Source of the DNA: Agelas oroides
Lineage: Eukaryota > Porifera > Demospongiae > Agelasida > Agelasidae
Length of the DNA: 64,000 bases
NCBI GenBank assembly: GCA_949130485.1
Contig: OX422185.1
Location: 8,719,127-8,783,126, forward strand
Direction: 5' to 3'
Both the position numbers and the translations under genes were made by a program. Positions 26,301 to 40,540 of the stretch are shown piece by piece (positions within the stretch are counted from its first letter, which is position 1; every line of letters starts with the position of its first letter). The notes beneath the pieces are model-generated. The model made no database searches and was not told the origin of the DNA. It was given only the letters and a program-made list of their open reading frames with translations.

Positions 26301-26930
26301 AATTGGCTCTATTATACTCTACCAAGGATCTACATGGCTCTACTTGACTCTACTACACTCTACTATGGCTCTACTTGACTCTACTGGACTGTACTACACT
26401 CAACCTTGGCTCTACTCCATTGTACCATGGCTCTACTTGACACTACATGACTCTACTACATTCTACAATGGTTCTACTTGAGTCCACTACACTCTACATT
26501 AGCTCTACTTGGCTCTACTTGACTCTACTACACTCTACCATGGCTCTACTCCATTGTATATCATGGCTCTACTTCACACTACATGACTCTACTACATTCT
26601 ACCATGGCTCTACTTGACTCTACTACACTTTACCATGGCTCAACTTGGCTCTACTTGACTGTACTACACTCTACGATGGCTCTATTTCATTGTACCATGG
26701 CTCTACTTGACACTACATGATTCTACTAAATGCTACCACGGTCTTCTTGACTCTACTTGACTCTCCTACACTCTAACATTGCTCTACTTGGCTCTATACC
26801 ATGGCTCTACGTAGCTCTACTTGACTCTACTACACTGTACTATGTCTCTACTACATTCTACCATGGCTCCACGTGACTCTACGTGACTCTACTACATTCT
26901 ACCATAGCTCTACTTGAATCTGTATGCCTC
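23301..26930. repeat. HOR run paralogous to U1 35.8-39.44 kb (left neighbour of the super-array)
   Basis: Offsets to U1 are 12,071 bp at 24,175, 12,608 bp at 25,092, 12,537 bp at 26,129 and 12,512 bp just after the boundary. The 537 bp step is explained by the extra 506 bp module copy in U1 plus about one 31 bp block. The region holds the single-copy version of the 506 bp module (about 24,116-24,620) and a CACAATAAATTACTC word near 24,549. It ends where U1 begins (26,931). Confidence 0.8.
23882..23963. repeat. Perfect 41 bp tandem duplication
   Basis: Two identical 41 bp copies (23,882-23,922 and 23,923-23,963) each start CTGCCTTGGCTCAACTTGAC. Each copy is exactly one four-word block. The paralogous sites near 5,660 and 21,370 have a single copy, and the offset to the 5.5 kb region changes by exactly 41 bp across this point (18,222 to 18,263). 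This is the amplification step caught at its smallest scale. Confidence 0.9.
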
Positions 26931-29436
26931 TACTACATTGTACCATGGCTCTTCTTGACTCTACTTGACTCTCCTACACTCTCCCATTGCTCTACTTGGC
27001 TGTACTTGGCTCTACTACACTCTAACATGGCTCTACTTGGCTCTACTTGACTCTACTACACACTACCATGGCTCTACCTGGCTCTACGTGACTCTACTAC
27101 ACTCTACCATGGCTCTACTTCACTCTAGTACGCTCTACCATGGCTCTACTCCATTGTATATCATGGATCTACTTCACACTACATGACTCAACTACATTCT
27201 ACCATGGCTCTACTTGAATCTACTACACTCTACCATGGCTCAACTTGGCTCTAATTGACTCTACTACACTCTACCATGGCTCTACTCCATTGTACCATGG
27301 CTCAACTTGACACTACATGATTCTACTGAATTCGACCATGGCTTTTCTTGAGTCTACTTGACTCTCCTACACTCTACCATTGCTCTACTTGGCTCTACTA
27401 CACTCTACCATGGCTCTACGTGGCTCTACTTGACTCTACTACACTCTACCATTGCACTACTTGGCTCTACTTGACTCTACTACACTCTACCATGTCTCTA
27501 CTACATTCTACCATGGCTCCACGTGACTCTACGTGACTCTACTACATTCTACTATAGCTCTACTTGTCTCTGTATGCCTCTACTACATTCTACCATAGCT
27601 CGACGTGACGCTAATCTACTCTACTTGACTCTACTTGACTGTACTACACTCTACGTTGGCTCTACTACATTCTACCATGGCTCAACGTGACTCTACTCGA
27701 CTCTACTGCATTCTACCATGGATCTACCTGGCTCTACTACATTCTACTATGGCTCTACTTGGTACTACATGACTCTACTACATGCTATCGTGGCTCTACT
27801 TGGCTGTACATGACTCCACTACACTCTACCATGGCTCTACTCTATTGTACCATGGCTGTACTTGACACTACATGACTCTCCTACATTCTAACATGGCACT
27901 AGTTGACTCTACTACACTCTACGATGGCTCAACTTGGCTTTACTTGACTCTACTACACTATATCATTGGTAGTCCTAGCTCTACGTGTCTACTACACTCT
28001 ACCTTGGCGCTACTACATCCTACTATGGATCCACGTGACACTACTTGACTCTACTACACTCTACCATGTCTCTACCTGGCTCCACTACATTCTACCATGG
28101 CTCTACTTTGCTCTACTTGAGTCCACTACACTCTACCTTGGCTCTACTTGGCTCTACTTGACTCTACTAACCTCTACCATGGCTCTACTTGGCTCTATGT
28201 GACTCTACTACAGTCTACCATGGCTTTACTTGTATCTACTTGACTCTACTACATTCTACCATAGTTCCACTTGTCTCTATATGACTCTACTGCATTCTAC
28301 CATAGCTCTACTTGACTCTGTATGCCTCTACTACATTCTACCATGGCTCTTCTTGACTCTACTTGACTCTCCTACACTCTACCATTGCTAGTCCTGGCTC
28401 TACTTGTCTACTACACTCTACTTTGGCGCTACTACATCCTACCACACTACTTGACTCTACTACACTCTATCATGTCTCTACCTGGCTCTACTACATTCTA
28501 CCATGGCTCTACTTTGCTCTACTTGAGTCCACTACACTCTACCTTGGCTCTACTTGGCTCTACTTGACTCTACTAAACTCTACCATGGCTCTACTTGGCT
28601 CTATGTGACTCTACTACAGTCTACCATGGCTTTACTTGGATCTACTTGACTCTACTACATTCTACCATAGTTCTACTTGTCTCTATATGACTCTACTGCA
28701 TTCTACCATAGCTCTGACTGTACTACACTCTACCTTGGCTCTACTCCATTGTACCATGGCTCTACTTGACACTACATGACTCTACTACATTCTACCATGG
28801 TTCTACTTGAGTCTACTTCACTGTACGATGCCTCTACTTGGCTCTACTTGACTCTACTACACTATATGTCATTGCTAGACCTGGCTCTACTTGTCTCTAC
28901 TACACTCTACCTTGGCTCTATTACATCCTACCATGGATCCACGTGACTCTACTTGACTCTGCTACACTCTATCATGGCTCTACCTGGTTCTACTACATTC
29001 TACCATGGCTGTACTTGACTCTACATGACTCTACTACATTCTACCATGGCTCTACTTGACTCTACTTGACTCTACTTCACTGTACCATGGCTCTACTTGG
29101 CTCTACTTGAGTCCACTACACCCTACCTTGGCTCTACTTGGCTCTACGTGACTGTACTACACTCTACCATGTCTCTACTTGGCTCTACTTGACTCTACTA
29201 CACCCTACCTTGTCTCTACTACATACTACCATGGCTCCACGTGACTCTACTTGACTCTGCGGCATTCTACCATGGCTCTACCTGGCTCTACTACATTCTA
29301 CCATGTCTCTACATCACTCTACTACACTCTACCATTGCTCTACTCCATTGTACCATGGCTCTACTTGACACTATATGACTCTACTACATTCTACCATGGC
29401 TCTACTTGACTCTACTACACTCTACGATGGCTCTAC

Positions 29437-29538
29437 TTCGGTCTACTTTACTCTACTACACTATATCATTGCTAGACCTGCCTCTACTTGGGTCTACTTT
29501 ACTCTACTACACTATATCATTGCTAGACCTGCCTCTAC
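29437..29538. repeat. 51 bp tandem duplication in U1
   Basis: Copies 29,437-29,487 and 29,488-29,538 share the CACTATATCATTGCTAG and ACCTGCCTCTAC words. They differ at TTCGGTCT (first) against TTGGGTCT (second). The pair is homologous to the one at 10,351-10,452 but its two copies are more alike, so either the left pair has aged more or this one has been homogenised. Confidence 0.88.
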
Positions 29539-32500
29539 TTGTCTCTACTACCCTCTACCTTGGTTCTACTACATCCTACCAATGATCTACGTGACTCTAC
29601 TTGACTCTACTACACTCTATACCATCGCTATACTCCATTGTATATCATGGCTCTACTTCACACTACATGACTCTACTACATTCTACCATGGCTCTACTTG
29701 ACTCTACTACACTCTACCATGGCTCAACTTGGCTCTACTTGACTCTACTACACTCTACCATGGCTCTACTCCACTGTACCATGGCTCTACTTGACACTAC
29801 ATGATTCTACCATGGCTCTTCTTGACTCTACTTGACTCTCCTACACTCTACCATTGCTCTACTTGGCTCTGCTACACTCTACCATGGCTCTATGTGGCTC
29901 TACTTGACTCTACTACACTCTACGATGTCTCTACTACATTCTACCATGGCTCCACGTGACTCTACATGACTCTACTACATTCTACCATGCCTCTACTACA
30001 TTCTACCATGGCTCTTCTTGACTCTACTTGACTCTTCTACACTCTCCCATTGCTCAACTTGGCTCTACTACACTCTAACATGGCTCTACTTGGCTCTACG
30101 TGACTCTACTACACTCTACCATGGCTCTACTTCACACTACATGACTCTACTACATTCTACCATGGCTCTACTTGACTCTACTACACTGTACCATGGCTCT
30201 ACATGGCTCTACTACACTCTACCATGGCTGTACGTGGCTCTACTTGACTCTACTACACTCTACCATGGCACTACTTGGCTCTACTTGACTCTACTACACT
30301 CTACCATGTCTCTACTACATTCTACCATGGCTACACGTGACTCTACGTGACTCTACTACATTCTACCATAGCTCAACTTGACTCTGTATGCCTCTACTAC
30401 ATTCTACCATAGCTCTACGTGACGCTACTTAACTGTACTACATTCTGCCATGGCTCTACTTGATTCTACTTGACTGTACTACACTCTACCTTGGCTCTAC
30501 TACATTGTACCATGGCTCCACGAGACTCTACTTGACTCTACTGCATTCTACCATGGCTCTACCTGGCTCTACTACATTCTGCCATGGCTCTACTTGGTAT
30601 TACATGACTGTACTACATGCTATCGTGGCTCTATTTGGCTCTACATGACTCCACTACACTCTTCCATGACTCTACTCCATTGTAATATGGCTGTACTTGA
30701 CACTACATGACTCTCCTACATTCTAACATGGCTCTACTTGACTCTACTACACTCTACGATGGCTCAACTTGGCTCTACTTGACTCTACTACACTATATCA
30801 TTGCTAGTCCTGGCTCTAATTGTCTACTACACCCTACCTTGGCGCTACTACATCCTACCATGGATCCACCTGAATCTACTTGACTCCACTACACTCTACC
30901 ATGTCTCTACCTGGCTCTATTACATTCTACCATGACTCTACTTTGCTCTACTTGAGTCCACTATACTCTACCTTGGCTCTACTTGGCTCTACTTGACTCT
31001 ACTAAACTCTACCATGGCTCTACTTGGCTCTGTGTCACTCTACTACAGTCTACCATGACTCTACTTGGATCTACTTGACTCTACTGCATTCTACCCTAGT
31101 TCCACTTGCCTCTATATGACTCTATTGCATTCTACCATAGCTCTACTTGACTCTGTATGCCTTTACTACATTCTACCATGGCTCTTGTTGACTCTACTTG
31201 ACTCTCCTACACTCTCCCATTGCTCTACTTTGCTCTACTTGACTCTACTACAGTCTACCATGGCTCTACTTGACTCTACTTGACTCTAGTACATTCTGCC
31301 ATGGCTCTACTTGACTCTACTTGACTGTACTACACTCTACCTCGGCTCTACTCCATTGTACCATGGCTCTACTTGACACTACATGACTCTAATACATTCT
31401 ACAATGGTTCTACTTGAGTCTACTACACTCTACGATGCCTCTACTTGGCTCTACTTGTCTCTACTACACTCTACACTGGCTCTACTACATCCTACCATGG
31501 ATCCACGTGACTCTACTTGACTCTGCTACACTCTAGCATGGCTCTACCTGGTTCTACTACATTCTACCATGGCTCTACTTGACTCTACTTCACTCTACCA
31601 TGGCTCTACTTCGCTCTACTTGAGTCCACTACACCCTACCTTGGCTCTACTTGGCTCTACGTGACTGTACTACACTCTACCATGGCTCTACTTGGCTCTA
31701 CTTGACTCTACTACACTCTACCTTGGCTCTACTAGATTCTACCATGGCTCCACGTGACTCTACTTGACTCTGCTGCATTCTACCATCGCTCTACCTGGCT
31801 CTACTACATTCTACCATGGCTCTACTTGGCTCTACATCACTCTACTACACTCTACCATGGCTCTACTCCATTGTACCATGGCTCTACTTGATACTACATG
31901 ACTCTACTACATTCTACCATGGCTCTACTTGACTCTACTACACTCTACGATGGCTCTACTTGGCTCTACTTTACTCTACAACTCTATATCATTGCTAGAC
32001 CTGCCTCTACTTGTCTCTACTACTCTCCACCTTGGCTCTACTACATCCTTACATGGATCCATGTTACTCTACTTGACTCTCCTACACTCTACCATGGCTC
32101 TACCTTGCTCTACTAGATTCTACCATGGCTCTACTTGTCTCTACATGACTCTACTACATTCTACCATGGCTCTACTTGACTCTACTTGACTCTACTACAC
32201 TCTACCATGGCTCTACTCCATTGTATATCATGGCTCTACTTCACACTACATGACTTTAGTACATTCTACCATGGCTCTACTTGACTCTACTTGACTCTAC
32301 TACACTCTACCATGGCTCTACTTGGCTATACTTGAGTCCACTGCACTCTACATTGGCTCTACTTGGCTCTACGTGACTCTACTACACTCTACCATGGCTC
32401 TACTTGGCTCTACTTGACTCTACTACACTCTACTATGTCTCTACTACATTCTACCATGGCTCCACGTGACTCTACGTAAATCTACTGCATTCTACAATAC

Positions 32501-35500
32501 CTCTACTTGACTCTGTATGCCTCTACTACATTCTACCATGGCTCTACTTGACTCTACTTGACTCTACTACATTCTGCCTTGGCTCTACTTGACTCTACTT
32601 GACTGTACTACACTCTACCTTTGCTCTACTACATTCTAACATGGCTCCACGTGACTGTACTTGACTCTACTACACTCTACCATGGCTCTACCTTGCTCTA
32701 CTACATTCTACCATGGCTCTACTTGACTCTACATGGCTCTACTACATTGTACCATGGCTCTACTTGACTCTACTTGACTCTACTACACTCTATCATGGCT
32801 CTAGTTGGCTCTACTTCAGTCCACTGCAGTCTACCTTGGCTCTACTTGGGTCTATTAGAGTCTACTACACTCTACCATGGCTCTACTCCATTGTATATCA
32901 TGGTTCTACTTCACACTACATGACTCTACTACATTCTACCATGGCTCTACTTGACTCTACTTGACTCTACTACACTCTACCAAGGCTCTACATGGCTCTA
33001 CTTCAGTCCACTACACTCTACCTTGGCTCTACTTGGCTCTACTTGACTCTACTACACTCTACCATGGCTCTACATCACACTACATGACTCTACTACATTC
33101 TACCATGGCTGTACTTCACTCCATTACACTCAACCATGGCTCAACTTGGCTCTACTTGACTCTACTACACTCTACCATGGCTCTAGTCCATTGTACCATG
33201 GCTCTACTTGACACTACATGATTCTACTAAATGTTACCATGGCTCTTCTTGACTCTATTTGTCTCTCCTACACTCTACCATTGCTCTACTTGGCTCTACT
33301 ACACTCTACCGTGGCTCTATTTGGCTCTACTTTACTCTACTACACTCTACCATGGCTCTACTTGTCTCTACGTGACTGTACTACACTCTACCATGTCTCT
33401 ACTACATTCTACCATGGCTCCACGTGACTCTACTACATTCTACGATAGCTCTACTTGACTCTGTATACCTCTAATACATTCTACTATGGCTCTGCTTGAC
33501 TCTACTTGACTGTAGTACACACTACCTTGGCTGTACTACATTCTACCATGGCTCCACTTGACTCTACTTGACTCTACTGCATTCTACCATGGCTCTACTT
33601 GACTCTACTTGCGTCTTCTACATTCTGCTGCCGTGGCTCTACTTGAGTCTACTTGACTGTACTACACTCTACCTTGGCTCTACTCCATTGTACCATGGCT
33701 CTACTTGACACTATATGACTCTACTACATTCTACCATGGCTCTACTTGACTCTACTACACACTACGATGCCTCTACTTGGCTCTACTTGACTCTTCTACA
33801 CCCTACCATGGCACTACTTGGCTCTACTTGACTCTACTACACTCTACCATGTCTCTACCTCATTCTACCATGGCTCCACTTGACTCTACAGGACTCTACT
33901 ACATTCTACCATAGCTCTACTTGATTATGTATGCCTCTACTATATTCTACCATGGCTCTACTTGACGCTACTTGACTGTACTACACTCTACCTTGGCTCT
34001 ACTACATTCTACCATGGCTCCACGTGACTCTACCTGGCTACATGCTACCGTGGCTCTACCTGGCTCTACATAACTCTACTCCATTGTACCATGGCTTTAC
34101 TTGACACTACATGACTCTACTACATTGTACCATGGCTCTACTTGACTCTAGTACACTCTACGATGGCTCTACTTGGCTCTACTTGACTCTACTACACTAC
34201 ACCATTGCTAGTGCTGGCTCGATACTTGTCTACTACACTCTACCTTTGCGCTACTACATCCTACCATGGATCCACGTGACTGAACTTGACTCTACTACAC
34301 TCTACCATGGCTCTACCTGGCTCTACTACATTCTACCATGGCTCTACTTTGCTCTACTTGAGTTCACTACACTCTACCTTGGCTCTACTTGGCTCTACTT
34401 GACTCTACTAAACTCTACCATGGCTCTACTTGGCTCTATGTGATGCTACTACAGTCTACCATGACTCTACTTGGATGTACTTGACTCCACTACATTCTAC
34501 CATAGTTCTACTTGTCTCTATATGACTCTACTGCATTCTACCATAGCTCTACTTGTCTCTGTATGCGTCTACAACATTCTACCATGGCTCTTCTTGACTC
34601 TGCTTGACTCTCCCACACTCTCACATTGCTCTACTTGGCTCTACGTGGCTCTACTACAGTCTACCATGGCTCTACTTGACTCTACTTGGCTCTACTACAC
34701 TCTACCATGGCTCTACTTGACTCTACTTTACTCTACTACATTCTGCCATGGCTCTACTTGACTGTACTACACTCTACCTTGGCTCTACTGAATTGTACCA
34801 TGGCTCTACTTGACACTACATGACTCTACTACATTCTACCATGGTTCTACTTGACTCTACTACACTATATCATTGCTAGACCTGGCTCTACTTGTCTCTA
34901 CTACACTCTATCTTGGCTCTACTATATCCTACCATGGATCCACGTGACTCTACTTGACTCTACTACATTCTACCATGGGTCTATCTGGTTCTATTACATT
35001 CTACCATGGCTCTACTTGACTCTACATGACTCTACTTCATTCTACCATGGCTCGACTTGAGTCTACTTGCTTCTACTTGACTCTACTTTACTCTACCATG
35101 GCTTTTATTGGCTCTACTTCAGTCCACTACACCCTAACTTCTCTACTTGGCTCTACGTGACTGTACTACACTCTACCATGGCTCTACTTGGCCCTACTTG
35201 ACTCTACTACACTCTACCATGGCTCTACTTGACTCTACTTGCGTCTTCAACGTTCTTCTGCCATGGCTCTACTTGACTCTACTTGAGTGTACTACACTCT
35301 ACCTTGGCTCTACTCCATTGCACCATGGCTCTACTTGAACACTACATGACTCTACTACATTCTACCATCGCTCTACTTGACTCTACTACACACTACGATG
35401 CCTCTACTTGGCTCTACTTGACTCTTCTACACTCTACCATGGCACTACTTGGCTCTACTTGACTCTACTACACTCTACCATGTCTCTACTTCATTCTACC

Positions 35501-36186
35501 ATGGCTCCACTTGACTCTACAGGACTCTACTACATTCTACCGTAGCTCTACTTGACTGTGTATGCCTCTACTACATTCTACCATGGCTCTACTTGACGCT
35601 ACTTGACTGTACTACACTCTACCTTGGGTCTACTACATTCTACCATGGCTCCACGTGACTCTACCTGGCTACATGCTACCGTGGCTCTACCTGGCTCTAC
35701 ATGACTCTACTATACACTCTACCATGGCTCTACTCCATTGTATCATGGCTCTACTTGACACTACATGACTCTACTACATTCTACCATGGTTGTATTTGAC
35801 TCTACTACACTCTACGATGCCTCTACTTGGCTCTACTTGAATCTACTACACTATATCATTGCTAGACCTGGCTCTACTTGTCTCTACTACACTCTACCTT
35901 GGCTCTACTACATCCTACCATGGATTCACGTGACTCTACTTGACTTTACTACACTCCACCATGGGTCTACCTGGTACTATTACATTCTACCATGGCTCTA
36001 CTTGACTCTACATGACTCTACTACATTCTACCACGGCTCGACTTGACTTTACTTGCCTCTACTTGACTCTACTTCACTCTACCATGGCTCTATTTGGCTC
36101 TACTTCAGTCCACTACACCCTATCTTCTCTACTTGGTTCTATGTGACTGTACTACACTCTACCATGCCTCTACTTGGCTCTACTTC

Positions 36187-37198
36187 ACTCTACTACACTC
36201 TACCATGGCTCTACTCCATTGTACCATGGCTCTACTTGACACTACATGACTCTACTACATTCTACCATGGCTCTACTTTACTCTACTACACTCTACGATG
36301 GCTCTACTTTGCTCTACTTGATTCTACTACACTATATCGTTGCTAGACCTGGCTCTACTTGTCTCTACTACACTCTACCTTGGCTCTACTACATCCTACA
36401 ATGGATCCAGGTGACTCTACTTGACTCTCCGACACTCTACCATGGCTCTACCTTGCTCTACTACATTCTACCATGGCTCTACTTGATTCTACATGACTCT
36501 ACTACATTCTATCTGACTCTACTACACACTACCATGGATCTACTTGGCTCTACTTGAGTCCACTACACTCTACCTTGGCTCTACTTTGCTCTACTTGACT
36601 CTACTACACTCTACCATGACTCTACTCCATTGTATATCATGGCTCTACTTCACAATAAATTACTCTACTACATTCTACCATGGCTCTACTTGACTCTACT
36701 ACACTCTACCATGGCTCTACTCCATTGTACCATGGCTCTACTTGACACTACATGACTCTACTACATTCTACCATGGCTCTACTTTACTCTACTACACTCT
36801 ACGATGGCCCTACTTTGCTCTACTTGATTCTACTACACTATATCGTTGCTAGACCTGGCTCTACTTGTCTCTACTACACTCTACCTTGGCTCTACTACAT
36901 CCTACCATGGATCCAGGTGACTCTACTTGACTCTCCGACACTCTACCATGGCTCTACCTTGCTCTACTACATTCTACCATGGCTCTACTTGACTCTACAT
37001 GACTCTACTACATTCTACCTGACTCTACTACACACTACCATGGATCTACTTGGCTCTACTTGAGTCCACTACACTCTACCTTGGCTCTACTTTGCTCTAC
37101 TTGACTCTACTACACTCTACCATGACTCTACTCCATTGTATATCATGGCTCTACTTCACAATAAATTACTCTACTACATTCTACCATGGCTCTACTTG
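36187..37198. repeat. 506 bp tandem pair in U1
   Basis: Two copies (about 36,187-36,692 and 36,693-37,198) each hold the TATATCGTTGCTAGACC word, GGATCCAGGTGAC, CTCTCCGACACTC and CACAATAAATTACTC. A third, short partial match follows the second copy. The copies differ by a few bases, for example CGATGGCTCTAC against CGATGGCCCTAC (about 36,297 and 36,803) and CTACAATGGATCC against CTACCATGGATCC. The paralogous site near 24.1-24.6 kb is single-copy. Confidence 0.88.
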
Positions 37199-39442
37199 AC
37201 TCTACTACACTCTACCATGGCTCTACTCCATTGTACAATGGCTCTACTTGACACTACATGATTCTACTGAATTCTACCATGGCTCTTCTTGACTCTACTT
37301 GACTCTCCTACACTCTACCATTGCTCTACTTGGCTCTACTACACTCTACCATGGCTCTACGTGGCTCTACTTGACTGTACTACACTCTACCATGTCTCTA
37401 GTACATTCTACCATGGCTCCACGTGACTGTACGTGACTCTACTATATTCTACTATGGCTCTTCTTGACTCTACTTGACTCTCGTACACTCTCCCATTGCT
37501 CTACTTGGCTCTACTTGACTGTACTACACTCTACCATGGCTCTACCTGGCTCTACTACATTCTACCATGGCTCTACTTTGCTCTACTTGAGTCCACTACA
37601 CTCTACCTTTGCTCTACTTGGCTCTACTTGACTCTACTAAACTCTACCATGGCTCTATTTGGCTGTATGTGACTCTACTACAGTCTACCATGACTCTACA
37701 TGGATCTACTTGACTCTACTACATTCTACCATAGTTCTACCTGCCTCTATATGACTCTACTGCATTCTACCATAGCTCTACTTGAGTCTGTATGTCTCTA
37801 CTACATTCTACCATGGCTCTTCTTGACTGTACTTGACTCTCCCACACTGTCACATTGCTCTAATTGGCTCTACTTGGCTCTACTACACTCTACCATGGCT
37901 CTAGTTTGCTCTACTTGACTCTACTACACTCTACCATGGCTCTACTTGACTCTACTTGACTGTACTACACTCTACCTTGGCTCTACTCCATTGTACCATA
38001 GCTCTACTTGACACTACATGACTCTACTACATTCTACCATGGTTCTACTTGACTCTACTACACTCTACGATGCCTCTACTTGGCTCTACTTGACTCTACT
38101 ACACTATATCATTGCTAGACCTGGCTCTACTTGTCTCTAGTACACTCTACCTTGGTTCTACTACATTCTACTATGGATCTATGTGACTCTACTTGACTCT
38201 ACTACACTCTACTATGCCTCTACCTGGTTCTATTACATTCTACCATCGCTCTACTTGACTCTACATGACTCTACTACATTCTACCATGGCTGTACTTGAC
38301 TCTTCTTGACTCTACTTCACTCTACCATGGCTCTACTTGGCTCTACTTCAGTCCACTACACCCTACCTTCTCTACTTGGCTCTACGTCAATGTACTACAC
38401 TCTCTACGGGACTCTACGTGACTCTACTGCATTCTACCATAGCTCTACTTGACTCTGTATACCTCTACTACATTCTACCATGGCTCTACTTGACTGTACT
38501 TGACTCTACTACATTCTGCCTTGGCTCTACTTGACTCTACTTGTCTGTACTACACTCTACCGTGGCTCTACTACATTCTATACTTGGCTCTACTTGACTC
38601 TACTAAACTCTACCATGGCTCTACTTGGCTCTATGTGACTCTACTACAGTCTACCATGCCTCTACTTGGATGTACTTGACTCTACTACATTTTACCATAG
38701 TTCTACTTGTCTCTATATGACTCTACTGCATTCTACCATTGCTCTACTTGACTCTGTATGCCTCTACTACATTCTACCATGGCTCTTATTGACTCTACTT
38801 GACACTCCTACACTCTCCCATTGCTCTACTTGGCTCTACTTGGCTCTATTATAATCTACCAAGGATCTACTTGGCTCTACTTGACTCTACTACACCCTAC
38901 CATGGCTCTACTTGACTCTACTACACTCTACCATGGCTCTACTTGACTCTACTGGACTGTACTACACTCAACCTTGGCTCTACTCCATTGTACCATGGCT
39001 CTACTTGACACTACATGACTCTACTACATTCTACAATGGTTCTACTTGAGTCCACTACACTCTACATTAGCTCTACTTGGCTCTACTTGACTCTACTACA
39101 CTCTACCATGGCTCTACTTCACACTACATGAATCTACTACATTCTACCATGGCTCTACTTGACTCTACTACACTTTACCATGGCTCAACTTGGCTCTACT
39201 TGACTGTACTACACTCTACCATGGCTCTACTCCATTGTACCATGGCTCTACTTGACACTACATGATTCTACTAAATGCTACCACGGTCTTCTTGACTCTA
39301 CTTGACTCTCCTACACTCTAACATTGCTCTACTTGGCTCTACTGCACTCTACCATGGCTCTACGTAGCTCTACTTGACTCTACTACACTGTACTATGTCT
39401 CTACTACATTCTACCATGGCTCCACATGACTCTACGTGACTC

Positions 39443-40540
39443 TACTACATTCTACCATAGCTCTACTTGACTCTACTTGACTCTCCTACACTCTCCCATT
39501 GCTCTACTTGGCTGTACTTGGCTCTACTACACTCTAACATGGCTCTACTTGGCTCTACTTGACTCTACTACACACTACCATGGCTCTACCTGGCTCTACG
39601 TGACTCTACTACACTCTACCATGGCTCTACTTGACTCTACTACACTCTACCATGGCTCTACTCCATTGTATATCATGGCTCTACTTCACACTACATGACT
39701 CTACTACATTCTACCATGGCTCTACTTGAATCTACTACACTCTACCATGGCTCAACTTGGCTCTACTTGACTCTACTACACTCTACCATGGCTCTACTCC
39801 ATTGTACCATGGCTCTACTTGACACTACATGATTCTACTGAATTCGACCATGGCTTTTCTTGAGTCTACTTGACTCTCCTACACTCTACCATTGCTCTAC
39901 TTGGCTCTACTACACTCTACCATGGCTCTACGTGGCTCTACTTGACTCTACTACACTCTACCATTGCACTACTTGGCTCTACTTGACTCTACTAAACTCT
40001 ACCATGTCTCTACTACATTCTACCATGGCTCCACGTGAGTCTACGTGACTACTACATTCTACCATAGCTCTACTTGTCTCTGTATGCCTCTACCACATTC
40101 CACCATAGCTCGACGTGACGCTACTTTCCTCTACTACATTCTGCCATGACTCTACTTGACTCTACTTGACTGTACTACACTCTACGTTGGCTCTACTACA
40201 TTCTACCAGGGCTCCACGTGACTCTACTCGACTGTACTGCATTCTACCATGGATCTACCTGGCTCTACTACATTGTACTATGGCTCTACTTGGTACTACA
40301 TGACTCTACTACATGCTATCGTGGCTCTACTTGGCTGTACATGACTCCACTACACTCTTCCATGGCTCTACTCCATTGTACATGGCTGTACTTGACACTA
40401 CATGACTCTCCTACATTCTAACATGGCTCTAGTTGACTCTACTCCACTCTACGATGGCTCAGCTTGGCTTTACTTCACTCTACTACACTATATCATTGGT
40501 AGTCCTGGCTCTACTTGTCTACTACACTCTACCTTGGCGC
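39443..40540. repeat. Segment D1 at the right end of U1 (1,098 bp)
   Basis: D1 aligns with the following D2 (40,541-41,620) at +1,098 bp at first and +1,080 bp at the end. The change comes from a 19 bp difference (GCTACTTTCCTCTACTAC in D1 near 40,121; GCTAATCTACTC in D2) and one base near 40,380. Because the left flank (26,931-28,010) has only one D, the D1-D2 pair was created by the event that made the super-repeat: 12,512 + 1,098 = 13,610 bp. Confidence 0.85.

Larger units (their letters stand above)
26931..40540. repeat. Super-repeat unit U1 (13,610 bp)
   Basis: From 26,931 the sequence repeats at +13,610 bp until about 35,080. Beyond that it matches U2 at +15,366 to +15,368 bp up to 40,540, the difference being U2's extra 1,756 bp. 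In the ~2 kb I compared closely (28.4-30.4 kb against 42.0-44.0 kb) I found about five substitutions. The right end is GGCGC followed by TACTACATTG, and the same join recurs at 40,541, 55,909 and 63,925. Its internal order runs through the 51 bp pair, a copy-B-like HOR (31.0-32.2 kb), the 33.5-35 kb HORs, the 506 bp pair and a 1,098 bp segment at the end. Confidence 0.92.
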
